Source: Bradyrhizobium sp. CCBAU 53338 (lineage in GTDB: Bacteria > Pseudomonadota > Alphaproteobacteria > Rhizobiales > Xanthobacteraceae). From it: a stretch of DNA of 64,000 nucleotides. Shown piece by piece: positions 1-7,979 of this stretch. A model generated the notes under the pieces. It was not told where the DNA came from. It searched no databases and saw only the letters and a program-made list of their open reading frames with translations. The stretch lies in the NCBI RefSeq assembly GCF_015291665.1, contig NZ_CP030048.1, positions 3,100,001 through 3,164,000 of the forward strand, in the 5' to 3' direction. The number at the start of each line of letters is the position of its first letter. Position 1 is the first letter of the stretch. The position numbers and the translations under genes are program-made.

Positions 1-1
1 G

Positions 2-439
2 CCCGGCAACAGCCTGATCAAGAGCGCGTCGTACCTCCTGCACGCAGGCAACTTCACCGTGGTGCGGGACTGGCTGCTCGCCAACAGCGCGACCATCATC
101 CAGGACGATTCCGGCATTCCGCTGGCCAACTACAATTCGCGGCAGTGGCGGTTCTTCCCGTTCGGCCGCTATCTTGGTCCGATCAACGAATTCCCCGGCC
201 GCTACCAGGAGCGTTACGCCGAACTGTTCACGCGCGCCCAGCCGATCGATTTCGGCGTCGGCTATCGCTGGCGCATGCACGAGTCGAATTTGCTGCTGTC
301 GGTGAAGATCCCCGGAAGCGAAACCGCGCCGGCCGAGACCACATCATCCGCGGAGCCGCCGCCGAAACCGCGGCCGAAGCGGCCGCGTCCACCCGAGCCG
401 ATCCCGCCGCCACCCGGCCGCTTCTTCTGGTTCCGCTAG
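2..439 (+). CDS. C-terminal part of a conserved hypothetical protein (cut by window edge)
   Basis: The reading frame is open from the first bases of the window, so the start lies upstream. The visible 145 residues contain a dense conserved-looking block with the stretches DWLLANSATIIQDDSGIP and PFGRYLGPINEFPGRYQERY, ending in a G-Y-R-W-R motif. A proline/lysine/arginine-rich tail of about 35 residues closes the protein. I do not recognise a named family. The low-complexity PKPRPKRP-type tail is typical of cell-envelope proteins, but no membrane segment is visible in this fragment. It converges on the small membrane gene that follows, with no space between the two stop codons. Confidence 0.75.
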   Translation, partial: PGNSLIKSASYLLHAGNFTVVRDWLLANSATIIQDDSGIPLANYNSRQWRFFPFGRYLGPINEFPGRYQERYAELFTRAQPIDFGVGYRWRMHESNLLLSVKIPGSETAPAETTSSAEPPPKPRPKRPRPPEPIPPPPGRFFWFR

Positions 440-652
440 CTACCAGTGCACGCTTTGACTCGGCACGATGAACGCCGTCGTGCTCGGCGGTGTTGAGAGA
501 CTTGCCGCCAGATACCAACCGGAGCCGACGACGAGAACGAGCAGCGCTATGATCGCGAGCATGTCGATGGTTCGGGGATCGTGATCCCGGGGATTGAAGC
601 CAAGATGTGAACCAGGCCTGATGTGAAAATGAGGGCTGATTTTCCAGCGCAT
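440..652 (-). CDS. small single-pass membrane protein, unknown function
   Basis: A 70-residue protein with one clear transmembrane helix (MLAIIALLVLVVGSGWYLAA, about residues 31-50), preceded by a basic and polar N-terminus rich in His, Arg and Asp, and followed by a short Ser/Thr tail. The ATG at 652 is chosen over the longer frame because a good ribosome site, GGGAGGAA, lies just upstream of it. The likely topology is N-terminus in the cytoplasm. No domain is recognised. Confidence 0.6.
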   Translation of the reverse strand: MRWKISPHFHIRPGSHLGFNPRDHDPRTIDMLAIIALLVLVVGSGWYLAASLSTPPSTTAFIVPSQSVHW

Positions 653-743
653 TGTTGTTTCCTCCCGTGGGAGCGTCATGACAACGCGAGGACAGAGTTC
701 CGGTTCCGCTCAATGGAGCGAAGCTCAAAGCACCGCAGCGTTC

Positions 744-1082
744 CTAGGACGCATTGACGCCGCGCCAGCGCGCGTAACGCCATGGCAGATACCAGCGCGC
801 ACCTTTGGGCACGGTGAGAGGCACGTTGTCGATGCCCGAGGTGCCAAAGGGATTGCAGCGCAGCAGACGCGCGAGCGTCATCCAGCCCCCTGCCCAGAGG
901 CCAAACCGCTCGATCGCTTCGTCGCCATACACGGAGCAGGTGGGCAGATGGCGGCAGTTGTAACCCACCAATGGCGACAGCGTATGGCGATAGAGCCAGA
1001 TCAGCGCGCGACCGAATCTGCGGGGCAGCCGCAGCGCTTCGGCAACGGGAGCGGAACAGTGCTCGCAGGTTGTGTGCTTCAT
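744..1082 (-). CDS. yidD: membrane protein insertion efficiency factor YidD
   Basis: A 112-residue member of the YidD (UPF0161) family, which sits at the inner membrane and helps YidC/SecYEG insert membrane proteins. The family signature is plain: an amphipathic start around IWLYRHTLSPLVG, the cysteine/histidine motif YNCRHLPTCSVYGDEAI, the segment FGLWAGGWMTLARLLRCNP, and a short tail. I start at the ATG at 1082, which gives about the usual family length; the longer frame adds 26 residues unlike the family. In many genomes yidD lies next to rnpA and yidC, but here it stands alone, as is common in Rhizobiales. Confidence 0.93.
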   Translation of the reverse strand: MKHTTCEHCSAPVAEALRLPRRFGRALIWLYRHTLSPLVGYNCRHLPTCSVYGDEAIERFGLWAGGWMTLARLLRCNPFGTSGIDNVPLTVPKGARWYLPWRYARWRGVNAS

Positions 1083-1312
1083 GTGCGCTGTGCCGACATC
1101 CTGTACGCGCCGATGCGCGGTTCCAGCGCAGGGAACAGTGCGCTGTTGTACGCGAGCCATATTTTGCCTGCTTTGAGGGAGCAGTGCAGCAAGTACCTAT
1201 GGACGATCTGTATTCCCCCGGATACCATTTTTGTGACGTCCTTGTGTAGACTCATGGGAACGTCGAAACGGGGCTTGCCTGATTGCTTTTGGGGCTTGGG
1301 GAAGGAACCAGT

Positions 1313-2215
1313 TTGAGAGTTCTGAAGTCGCTCAACCTTCGCGGTTGGTTGCTGGTGGGAACCGCCGCTTGTGGTCTCGTGTTGGCTGGCGCCGTCGCGA
1401 CTGTTGGCTCGCCGGCCAGGGCCGGCACCTCGCTTGAAGAGCGTAAGCTGCCGATGAAGTTTGGCTGGGTCGCCTGCGCACCGAACTGCCGCGGCTGGGT
1501 CAGCGCGGTCGGCATCATCACCGCTGATACTCCGAAGGATTTTGACGACTTTGCCCGCGGACGTCAGCTGGGTGGCGCTACCGTCGTGCTCGACTCCAGC
1601 GGCGGTTCCGTCAACGATGCGATCACGCTCGGTCGACGCTTCCGTAGTCTCGGCCTCCTGACCACCGTCGGCATCACGCAGCAGAACGGCGGCGGCCAAG
1701 GCGCCCGTCCGGCGGTCGCTTCGGAGGCCTATTGTGAATCCATGTGTGTGTTCCTGCTGCTGGCCGGCAAGAAGCGCTACGTCCCGGAAGCGGCCCATGT
1801 CCGCGTCCATCAGATCTGGATGGGTGACCGCGCCGACGACGCCAAGGCCGCGAGCTACAACGCGCAGGATCTGATGATCGTGGAACGCGACATCGGCCGG
1901 CTCGCCAAATACACCTTCGACATGGGCGGGGCGGGGGACCTGCTGTCGCTGGCGCTCAGCGTGCCGCCCTGGGAAGATCTGCACGAGCTCGATGCGGGCG
2001 AGCTGAAATTGACCAATCTTGTGACGACAGACCTGGTTGCCGACGTGCTGCCACACGTCGATATCACGGCGCCAGCGGTGGCGGAGCTCGCACCGAAGAC
2101 GCAGGCCAGGTTCGGCGAGGAGGCGGAGCCGCAGCCTGCCAGGTCGACCAAGACGGCGGAAGCCGTGGTCCCGACCGGGAGCGTGGCAGCGCCGGGGGCT
2201 GCGCCGCAGAAGTAA
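1313..2215 (+). CDS. exported ClpP/crotonase-fold protein (COG3904-like)
   Basis: About 300 residues with a signal peptide (VGTAACGLVLAGAVATVGSPARA). The centre looks like the ClpP/enoyl-CoA hydratase fold: VVLDSSGGSVNDAI matches the oxyanion-hole strand, AYCESMCVFLLLAG places a serine at the ClpP nucleophile position between two cysteines, and RVHQIW supplies a histidine. A serine hydrolase acting in the periplasm is therefore possible, but unproven. The start is the TTG at 1313, preceded by GGAAGGAA, rather than the upstream frame opening at 1283. The last 50 residues are low-complexity Ala/Pro/Thr. The gene stands alone, convergent with the iron-sulphur scaffold gene. Confidence 0.75.
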   Translation: MRVLKSLNLRGWLLVGTAACGLVLAGAVATVGSPARAGTSLEERKLPMKFGWVACAPNCRGWVSAVGIITADTPKDFDDFARGRQLGGATVVLDSSGGSVNDAITLGRRFRSLGLLTTVGITQQNGGGQGARPAVASEAYCESMCVFLLLAGKKRYVPEAAHVRVHQIWMGDRADDAKAASYNAQDLMIVERDIGRLAKYTFDMGGAGDLLSLALSVPPWEDLHELDAGELKLTNLVTTDLVADVLPHVDITAPAVAELAPKTQARFGEEAEPQPARSTKTAEAVVPTGSVAAPGAAPQK

Positions 2216-2238
2216 GAGCTTCGGTCTCGACTTGGCCC

Positions 2239-2688
2239 TTACGCGGTGGCCGGCTGCTTCGCCTTGGCCTCGATCTGGCCGATTGCGTCGACCACGGCAT
2301 CGAAGGTCAGGAGCGTCGAGGCGTGGCGCGCCTTGTACTCGCGGACCGGCTCGAGGAATTTGATCTCTTCCCATTTGCCTTCAGGAGGTGCGCCATTCTC
2401 CTTGAGCATCTTGCGAACGGTGTCGCGTAACTCACGGAGTTCGCTAGCAGTCGAGCCGACCACGTGACTTGCCATGATGGATGAAGAGGCCTGTCCCAAA
2501 GCGCAGGCCTTCACGTCATGTGCGAAGTCGGTGACGGTATCGCCCTCCATCTTGAGGTCGATCTTCACGGTCGAGCCGCACAATTTGGAGTGGGCGGTGG
2601 CGCTTGCGTCGGGATCCGGCAACCGCCCGAGGCGCGGAATATTCCCGGCCAACTCGATGATCCGCTTGTTATAGATGTCGTTCAGCAT
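2239..2688 (-). CDS. IscU/NifU-N-like iron-sulphur cluster scaffold protein
   Basis: A 149-residue protein of the NifU N-terminal/IscU fold, beginning [19 protein letters not shown] as is usual for the alphaproteobacterial members. Two of the three canonical cluster cysteines are visible, in [10 protein letters not shown] and [12 protein letters not shown]. At the third site, where IscU has a cysteine in R-x-x-C, this protein reads [10 protein letters not shown], so the cysteine appears to be a serine. That makes classical [2Fe-2S] assembly on this protein uncertain, although the variant is familiar in this lineage. It is divergent from folE and has no isc or suf genes beside it. Confidence 0.8.
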   Translation of the reverse strand: MLNDIYNKRIIELAGNIPRLGRLPDPDASATAHSKLCGSTVKIDLKMEGDTVTDFAHDVKACALGQASSSIMASHVVGSTASELRELRDTVRKMLKENGAPPEGKWEEIKFLEPVREYKARHASTLLTFDAVVDAIGQIEAKAKQPATA

Positions 2689-2931
2689 GTGATGGAGTCC
2701 AACACTTACCTTCCGGATCGGCCTTGGCGGGTGCCGTCCACGGTCCTATATAGGGTCGGAACTGGCGGAAAAACAGCCCGGCGGTGCGTTGGCAGTGATC
2801 CAGATCTGCGCAGCCGGCGTTGTTGCCAAGTGACCTCTTTCGCCAAATACTGTTCTCTTCAGGCGTCCGGCGGCTCGTCCGCCCCGTCTGCCGGTGACAC
2901 TCCGGCCGCAAGGCCGTCGAACGGAGTAGAC

Positions 2932-3624
2932 ATGGACGCTGCCATCAAATCCATTCGCCCCAGCAAGCCCACTGACAAGCAGGTTGAGAGCCGCCCGGCG
3001 GAGCTCGATCCTGCCGAATTCCTCGCGGCCGCCGTCCGCGCCGACCAGCCGCGCCCGGCGCGCGCCGAGGCGGAAGCCGCGGTGAAAACACTTCTCGCCT
3101 ATATCGGGGAGAACACCCAGCGCGAGGGCCTGCTCGACACGCCGCGCCGCGTCGTCGAGGCCTTCGACGAGCTCTATCAGGGCTATCACCAATGCCCGGC
3201 CGAGGTGCTCGACCGCACGTTCGGCGAGACCGCCGGCTATGACGACTTCGTGCTGGTCCGTGACATCGAGTTCACCTCGCAGTGCGAGCATCACATGATG
3301 CCGTTCTACGGCAAGGCGCACATCGCCTACACGCCGGTGGAACGCGTCGTCGGCCTGTCGAAGCTCGCGCGCCTGACCGATATCTTCGCCCGACGGCTCC
3401 AGACCCAGGAGCATTTGACGGCGCAGATCGCAGCCGCGATCGACGAGATCCTGAAGCCACGCGGCGTTGCCGTCCTGATCGAGGCCGAGCATACCTGTAT
3501 GTCGGTGCGTGGCGTCGCCAAGCATGGCGCTTCCACCTTCACCAGCCGCTACACGGGCATGTTCCGCGACAATCCGGCGGAGCAGGCCCGTTTCCTGTCC
3601 ATGGTGCGAGGCGTCACGCGCTGA
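2932..3624 (+). CDS. folE: GTP cyclohydrolase I
   Basis: Converts GTP to 7,8-dihydroneopterin triphosphate, the first step of tetrahydrofolate synthesis, in the cytoplasm. The 230-residue protein has an Ala/Pro/Glu-rich N-terminal extension of about 45 residues and then the full catalytic domain: [16 protein letters not shown], the zinc ligands in [10 protein letters not shown], and [19 protein letters not shown]. The ATG at 2932 follows an ACGGAGTAG ribosome site; the open frame upstream lacks folE similarity. hisI follows after 29 bases, a folE-hisI pairing common in Rhizobiales, and both enzymes act on purine nucleotide-derived rings with zinc catalysis. Confidence 0.97.
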   Translation: MDAAIKSIRPSKPTDKQVESRPAELDPAEFLAAAVRADQPRPARAEAEAAVKTLLAYIGENTQREGLLDTPRRVVEAFDELYQGYHQCPAEVLDRTFGETAGYDDFVLVRDIEFTSQCEHHMMPFYGKAHIAYTPVERVVGLSKLARLTDIFARRLQTQEHLTAQIAAAIDEILKPRGVAVLIEAEHTCMSVRGVAKHGASTFTSRYTGMFRDNPAEQARFLSMVRGVTR

Positions 3625-3653
3625 CCTCGCGGGTATCTGAAGCGAGGACGGCC

Positions 3654-4076
3654 GTGTCCGCTCACTCCCACGAGATCGAGGAAGGCCTGGCCTTCCTCCC
3701 CAAGTTCGATGCCGCTGGCCTCGTGACGGTCGTCGCGACCGACGTCGCGACCGGCGACGTGCTCATGGTCGCGCACATGAACGACGAGGCGCTGCGCAGG
3801 ACCATTGCGACCGGCGAAGCCTGGTACTTCAGCCGCTCGCGCAATGCCTTGTGGCGAAAAGGTGAGACCTCAGGTCAGACCCAACGCGTGGTCGAGATTC
3901 GCACCGACTGCGACCAGGATGCGGTCTGGCTTCGCGTCGAGCAGACTGGTGCTGCCTGCCACACCGGCCGCCGATCCTGCTTCTACCGCAAGGTCGAGGC
4001 CGAGGGCGGCGGTGCGAAGCTGGTGTTTGTCGATGCCGACAGGCTGTTCGACCCGGACGCGGTCTACAGGAAATAG
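3654..4076 (+). CDS. hisI: phosphoribosyl-AMP cyclohydrolase
   Basis: Opens the adenine ring of phosphoribosyl-AMP in the third step of histidine synthesis. The 140-residue protein carries the conserved core [36 protein letters not shown], the metal-binding stretch [13 protein letters not shown] and the zinc cysteines in [12 protein letters not shown]. It is a stand-alone cyclohydrolase, without the HisE domain fused in enterobacteria. The GTG at 3654 is chosen as start because AGCGAGGA lies at good distance and the frame reads directly into family sequence. It probably shares a transcript with folE. Confidence 0.96.
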   Translation: MSAHSHEIEEGLAFLPKFDAAGLVTVVATDVATGDVLMVAHMNDEALRRTIATGEAWYFSRSRNALWRKGETSGQTQRVVEIRTDCDQDAVWLRVEQTGAACHTGRRSCFYRKVEAEGGGAKLVFVDADRLFDPDAVYRK

Positions 4077-4083
4077 CCCACCC

Positions 4084-4123
4084 GTCATTCCGGGTTCATC
4101 GCTGTGCGATGCCCCGGAATGAC
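4084..4123. repeat. palindromic dispersed repeat / hairpin downstream of hisI
   Basis: GTCATTCCGGG (4084-4094) pairs with CCCGGAATGAC (4113-4123), and the inner CATCGC pairs with GCGATG around a three-base loop. The GTCATTCCGGG...CCCGGAATGAC unit is a familiar intergenic repeat of Bradyrhizobium-type genomes. Its place just after hisI means it may also serve as a transcription end or mRNA-stabilising hairpin, although no T tract follows. Confidence 0.7.
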
Positions 4124-4136
4124 AGTAGCCCGCAAA

Positions 4137-4153
4137 TTAACCCCGCGTTAACC
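4137..4153 (+). promoter_or_regulatory. CtrA binding box (TTAA-N7-TTAACC)
   Basis: TTAACCCCGCGTTAACC is an exact match to the CtrA consensus TTAA-N7-TTAAC. It lies about 80 bases upstream of the transglycosylase start, a sensible promoter position. A perfect GTCCCACGGTGGGAC palindrome follows at 4160-4174. CtrA is the cell-cycle master regulator of alphaproteobacteria, so cell-cycle or motility-linked expression of the downstream gene is likely but not shown. Confidence 0.55.
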
Positions 4154-4232
4154 ATAATTGTCCCACGGTGGGACGATCAGGCGCCCGAATTGCCGGCGCC
4201 GCTCACACGCCGCGCGGGCCGGTCACGCCATC

Positions 4233-5249
4233 ATGTCGGTCGACAATTCCAGTGCATCGCAGACGACCGCAACTGAAGGTGCGCGGCGCGTCGCGGGCGC
4301 GATCAGGCAGGCGTCGAACCAGACCGGCGTCAGCTTCGAATACATGCTGACGACCGCCAAGATGGAATCGGATTTCGATCCGTCGGCTGGCGCCACCACC
4401 TCGTCCGCCCACGGGCTCTACCAGTTCATCGACCAGACCTGGCTCGGCACGGTGAAGGAGGCGGGCACCCAGCTCGGCTATGGCAACTATGCCGACGCCA
4501 TCACCAGGACGTCGTCAGGCACCTACACCGTCGACGATCCCTTCATGAAGCGCTCGATCATGAAGCTGCGTGACGATCCCGAAGCCGCATCCAGCATGGC
4601 GGCTGCGCTGACGCAGTCGAACAGCTTCAAGCTCACCGGTCTGATTGGCCGCCGGCCATCCGACAGCGAGCTCTACATGGCGCATTTCATGGGCGTCGGC
4701 GGTGCGGCGAAACTGATAGCCAATGCCGAGGACAATCCGCAAGCTGTTGGCGCTCGGCTGTTTCCCAATGCCGCCTCCGCGAACCGTTCGATCTTCTACG
4801 CCAAGGACGGGCGTGCGCGCAGCGTCTCCGAAGTCTATTCAGTACTGAATGCGCGCTACGCCAGCGCCTCGAATGCAAAATCGACGCGCAGCGCGATGGC
4901 GATGTATGGCGACACCCCGTCGACCACGCAGGTTGCCGCCGCCAACGGCGTGCAGCCCGCCGCGCCAATGGTCAATGGCGCGGCCTATCTCCAGACCTTC
5001 CCGGACTCGCGTTCAGTGACGCCGGTGAGTGCAACCCCGTCAACGGCCGTTGCCGACAGCGCGCCGACTGCACCTGCGTTTCGTTCGATCTATCAGCCCG
5101 GCGATGCGACGCAGCCGGTCTCGACGACGGTACAGAAATTGTGGGGCAATAACGCTTCGCTCACGTCGGTTGCGTCGGCGACGCCCGACGTGCGGCCGCC
5201 GCAGCCGCTCGATCTCTTCAGCGACCGCAGCGGCACGTTCTCGAGCTAG
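4233..5249 (+). CDS. SLT-domain lytic transglycosylase
   Basis: A 338-residue peptidoglycan lytic transglycosylase, cleaving the MurNAc-GlcNAc bond. The catalytic domain occupies roughly residues 20-200: the catalytic glutamate is Glu45 in TTAKMESDFDPSAG, followed by SSAHGLYQFIDQTWL, and later YMAHFMGVGGAAKLI. The rest is a Ser/Thr/Ala/Pro-rich tail without a recognised fold, a layout typical of Bradyrhizobium SLT proteins. I see no clear signal peptide from the ATG at 4233, so export may use another route, for example the flagellar or another dedicated apparatus. The longer frame from 4158 overlaps the palindrome and is less likely. A CtrA box precedes the gene. Confidence 0.88.
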   Translation: MSVDNSSASQTTATEGARRVAGAIRQASNQTGVSFEYMLTTAKMESDFDPSAGATTSSAHGLYQFIDQTWLGTVKEAGTQLGYGNYADAITRTSSGTYTVDDPFMKRSIMKLRDDPEAASSMAAALTQSNSFKLTGLIGRRPSDSELYMAHFMGVGGAAKLIANAEDNPQAVGARLFPNAASANRSIFYAKDGRARSVSEVYSVLNARYASASNAKSTRSAMAMYGDTPSTTQVAAANGVQPAAPMVNGAAYLQTFPDSRSVTPVSATPSTAVADSAPTAPAFRSIYQPGDATQPVSTTVQKLWGNNASLTSVASATPDVRPPQPLDLFSDRSGTFSS

Positions 5250-5408
5250 CCGCGCCGCCGAGTCCGCTGGGCGATTTTCAGCTCTTAACAAATCATCAAC
5301 AAAACCAGCCGGTTATGGTGAACGCTTTGTTAAGCGTCGTGGTTTATTTTGTGTTGCAGGTGACACGCCGTCACCGCCACGTTCTTCGTTGCGTAAGCCG
5401 GAAGCACC

Positions 5409-6584
5409 ATGATTGTTCGGCAGTTCATCAATTGGATCAGGACCGCGCCCGCCGGTGAGCGGGCCGAGGCGACGCGGGCATTGGCCCGAGCCTGGCTGAT
5501 CTCGGACCTTTCCCATGACGACCGCGTCGCCGCCGAAGGCGCGCTGCTGATGCTGCTCGACGATCCGTCGCCGCTGGTGCGGCAGGCGATGGCCGAGGCT
5601 TTTGCGCGCAGCGCGGATGCGCCGGCGTCGATCGTGCGGGCGCTGTCGGCGGATCAGCCGACCGTGGCGCTGCCCGTGCTCGAACACTCGCCGCTGCTGA
5701 TCGACGCCGATCTCGTCGACATCGTCGCGACCGGCAATGACGAAGTGCAATGCGCGGTCGCCCGCCGCATCGCGCTGCCGGTCTCGATCTGCGCCGCCAT
5801 CGCCGAGGTCGGCTGTGCGGCCGCGTCTCTCGAGCTCATTGAAAATCCCCACGCCGAGCTCGCGCCGTTCTCCTGGACGCGTATTGTCGAGCGTCACGGC
5901 CATCTCGCCGCGATCCGCGAGGCGATGCTCGTGCTGGACGACATTCCGGCCGCAACGCGTGCCGCATTGGTGGCAAAGCTGTCCGAGACGCTGGCGCAAT
6001 TCGTCGTGGCGCGGAACTGGCTGAGTGCCGATCGTGCCGAGCGCATGACATCAGAGGCGCGTGACCGCTCCACCATGAACATCGCTGCGCGCTCGCGCGG
6101 CGAGGACATGCAGGGCCTGGTGAAGCATCTGCGTGTCACCGGCCAGCTCACCGCGGGCCTGATCCTGCGCGCGCTGCTGTCGAGCAATCTCGACCTGTTT
6201 GACGCCGCGCTCGCCGAGCTCGCCGACCTGCCGCTCGCGCGCGTCTCGGCGCTGCTGCACGACCGCGGCGGCAACAGCCTGCATGCGCTACTCCGTCGCG
6301 CCGGGTTGCCCGAGGCGACCTTCGCCGCGTTCCAGGTTGCGCTCGATGCCTGCCACGAGCAGGGCTTCGTCGATACCGACGACACCGCGGCCCGGCTTCG
6401 CCGGCGCATGGTCGAGCGCGTGCTCACCCATTGTGAGACCGACCGCGGCGCCACCGAGCCGCTGATGGTCCTGCTGCGTCGCTTCGCCACGGAATCCGCC
6501 CGCGAAGAGGCGAGGCTGTTCTGCGACGAGATCGTCGCGGATGACACGATTGACCCCACGTATGACGACCTGATCGCGGCGTAG
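5409..6584 (+). CDS. DUF2336 domain protein with HEAT-like repeats
   Basis: A 391-residue alpha-helical protein of the DUF2336 family, common in alphaproteobacteria. The N-terminal half reads as short helical repeats rich in Ala, Leu and Asp (LLMLLDDPSPLVRQAMAEAF is the clearest unit), like HEAT repeats; the family signature EARDRSTMNIAARSRG is in the middle. Cytoplasmic, no membrane segment. Molecular role unknown; such repeats usually bind proteins. The neighbouring Hpt protein and receiver suggest a place in the same signalling module, but this is guilt by association. The start is the ATG at 5409, which begins MIVRQFINWIRTAP. Confidence 0.85.
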   Translation: MIVRQFINWIRTAPAGERAEATRALARAWLISDLSHDDRVAAEGALLMLLDDPSPLVRQAMAEAFARSADAPASIVRALSADQPTVALPVLEHSPLLIDADLVDIVATGNDEVQCAVARRIALPVSICAAIAEVGCAAASLELIENPHAELAPFSWTRIVERHGHLAAIREAMLVLDDIPAATRAALVAKLSETLAQFVVARNWLSADRAERMTSEARDRSTMNIAARSRGEDMQGLVKHLRVTGQLTAGLILRALLSSNLDLFDAALAELADLPLARVSALLHDRGGNSLHALLRRAGLPEATFAAFQVALDACHEQGFVDTDDTAARLRRRMVERVLTHCETDRGATEPLMVLLRRFATESAREEARLFCDEIVADDTIDPTYDDLIAA

Positions 6585-6607
6585 TTCGAGCCGGCCCTAC
6601 AAACTCC

Positions 6608-6722
6608 GCCATTGCGAGCGCAGCGAAGCAATCCAGGAATCTCTCCGCCGGGACAGTCTGGATTGGTTCACGTTACATCAAGCGCGGGTCGGCATTCCGC
6701 CAGTGCTAAACTCGCAATGACG
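6608..6722. repeat. degenerate dispersed intergenic repeat
   Basis: The left arm ATTGCGAGCGCAGCGAAGCAATCCAG begins at 6612 and the right end CTCGCAATGACG closes at 6722, with TCTGGATTGG in between. This matches the general form of a long inverted repeat scattered between genes in Bradyrhizobium-like genomes. The right half is heavily mutated, so this copy is a relic. It fills most of the gap between the DUF2336 and Hpt genes. Confidence 0.55.
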
Positions 6723-6738
6723 AGGGGAGAGCCGAGCC

Positions 6739-7317
6739 TTACTCCGCCGGCACGATGCTCGGCGCGAGGATCACTTCGAGATGCTCGGGGCGGTCGCGGT
6801 TGACGTCGGCGAGATAGTCGTCGGCGACCTTGCGCAGACGGCGGCTGAGCTCGGCGGAGACGCTGATGCTGTCGAGCTTTGTGTTCTCGTGCACGATGGC
6901 GAGGATCGCGTTGATGTGGTGCGTGAACAGCTCGGCCGGCACCTTCTCGAGATCCGGCGCGTGCTCGATGACGCGACAGAGGCTCTCCGCAACTCCCGCG
7001 GCTGCCGGGAAGCCAAACGTGGCTGCGTCGCCCTTGATGTCGTGCGCGGCATGGAACAGCTCGTCGCGCCGCGCCTTGGTGAAGCCGTCGTTGCGGATGG
7101 CGACATGGGCGACCGACAGCCGGTTGACCTCGGTCGTCATCCAGGTCTTGAACTCGCCGGACAGACCGGCAAGCGCCTGCTCGGCGCGACCGATCGGGTC
7201 GTCCATGTCCTTTTCTTCGACACGGCGCAGCACCTTGCGCAGCGGATTGGGCTGCGTGATCACGTGATGCGTGGCGAAGGCCTTGACCTCGATGTCCTTT
7301 GCGCTGTTCTTCGCCAT
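6739..7317 (-). CDS. histidine phosphotransfer (Hpt) domain protein
   Basis: A 192-residue protein with an Hpt domain over roughly residues 60-160. The phosphorylated histidine lies in LFHAAHDIKGDAATFGFP, a close match to the Hpt consensus H-x-x-K-G. It can relay phosphate between receiver domains in multistep phosphorelays. It is followed 31 bases away by a stand-alone receiver on the same strand, consistent with a phosphate exchange partner, but upstream of that receiver in the transcript. The ATG at 7317 begins MAKNSAKDIEVKAF. The C-terminal 30 residues are predicted disordered. Confidence 0.87.
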   Translation of the reverse strand: MAKNSAKDIEVKAFATHHVITQPNPLRKVLRRVEEKDMDDPIGRAEQALAGLSGEFKTWMTTEVNRLSVAHVAIRNDGFTKARRDELFHAAHDIKGDAATFGFPAAAGVAESLCRVIEHAPDLEKVPAELFTHHINAILAIVHENTKLDSISVSAELSRRLRKVADDYLADVNRDRPEHLEVILAPSIVPAE

Positions 7318-7347
7318 GATGCCTGCCTCGTCGTGTCAGACGTTGCG

Positions 7348-7893
7348 CTAGATGGAGGAGCGTGCCTTGTCGAGCAGCGAGGGCTGCTGGAGCACCTCGT
7401 GTTTTTCGCCGACGCGGCGCTCCGGACCCATATAGGCGGAGTTGGTGTTGCGGCGCCGGTCCGGGCCGAAATAGGTCTTGGTCTTGATGAAGGGCCGAGG
7501 ACTGGCGACCACGTTGAGGATGCGCTGGTAGAGGCCCTTGGCCGAGATCGGCTTGGCCAGGAATTCGGTGACACCGGCATCGCGCGCGACGGTGACGCGG
7601 CGCTTCTCGGAATGGCCGGTCAGCATGATGATCGGTGCGTAGGGGTTACCCTTGGATTCTGGCTGCCGGATCATCTGCGCGAGCTCGAGCCCGTCGAAGA
7701 TCGGCATCGCCCAGTCGGTGATGACGATGTCGGGCACGTAGTGGCTGTACATTTCCAGCGCGGTGGCGCCGTCCTCGGCCTCGTAGACCTCGCGCGCGCC
7801 GAACGAATGCAGCAGCGTCCGCAGGATGCGGCGCATGTGCGGATTATCGTCGCAGACGAGGAAGCGAAGCTTGTTGAAGTCGATGCGAAACAT
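7348..7893 (-). CDS. CheY-like response regulator
   Basis: A 181-residue stand-alone receiver. The acidic pocket is in FLVCDDNPHMRR, the phosphoacceptor aspartate in IVITDWAMPIFDG, the switch threonine in IIMLTGHSEKRR and the lysine in FLAKPISAKGL. About 55 residues after the domain form a basic tail (FGPDRRRNTNSAYMGPERR), a motif common to Bradyrhizobium and Caulobacter single-domain regulators; no DNA-binding domain is present. Start choice is uncertain: the ATG at 7893 gives MFRIDFNKL, the ATG at 7923 adds ten residues, and neither has a good ribosome site. It is transcribed toward its Hpt neighbour. Confidence 0.88.
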   Translation of the reverse strand: MFRIDFNKLRFLVCDDNPHMRRILRTLLHSFGAREVYEAEDGATALEMYSHYVPDIVITDWAMPIFDGLELAQMIRQPESKGNPYAPIIMLTGHSEKRRVTVARDAGVTEFLAKPISAKGLYQRILNVVASPRPFIKTKTYFGPDRRRNTNSAYMGPERRVGEKHEVLQQPSLLDKARSSI

Positions 7894-7979
7894 GACGCCC
7901 GGGCCAAAGCGGTCAACCTTCATTAACCATATCGTGCCGAGGGTTAACGAAGGGTTGCCGCCGCCCGCGCGGCAGGGGC

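Noticed and set aside
678..1316. Long plus-strand frame of 212 residues opposite yidD
   Set aside because: It is antisense to a clear YidD gene, has no ribosome site and no recognisable sequence.
7919..7950. Paired TTAACC sequences upstream of the response regulator as a CtrA box
   Set aside because: They are separated by 17 bases, not seven, so only half-sites remain.
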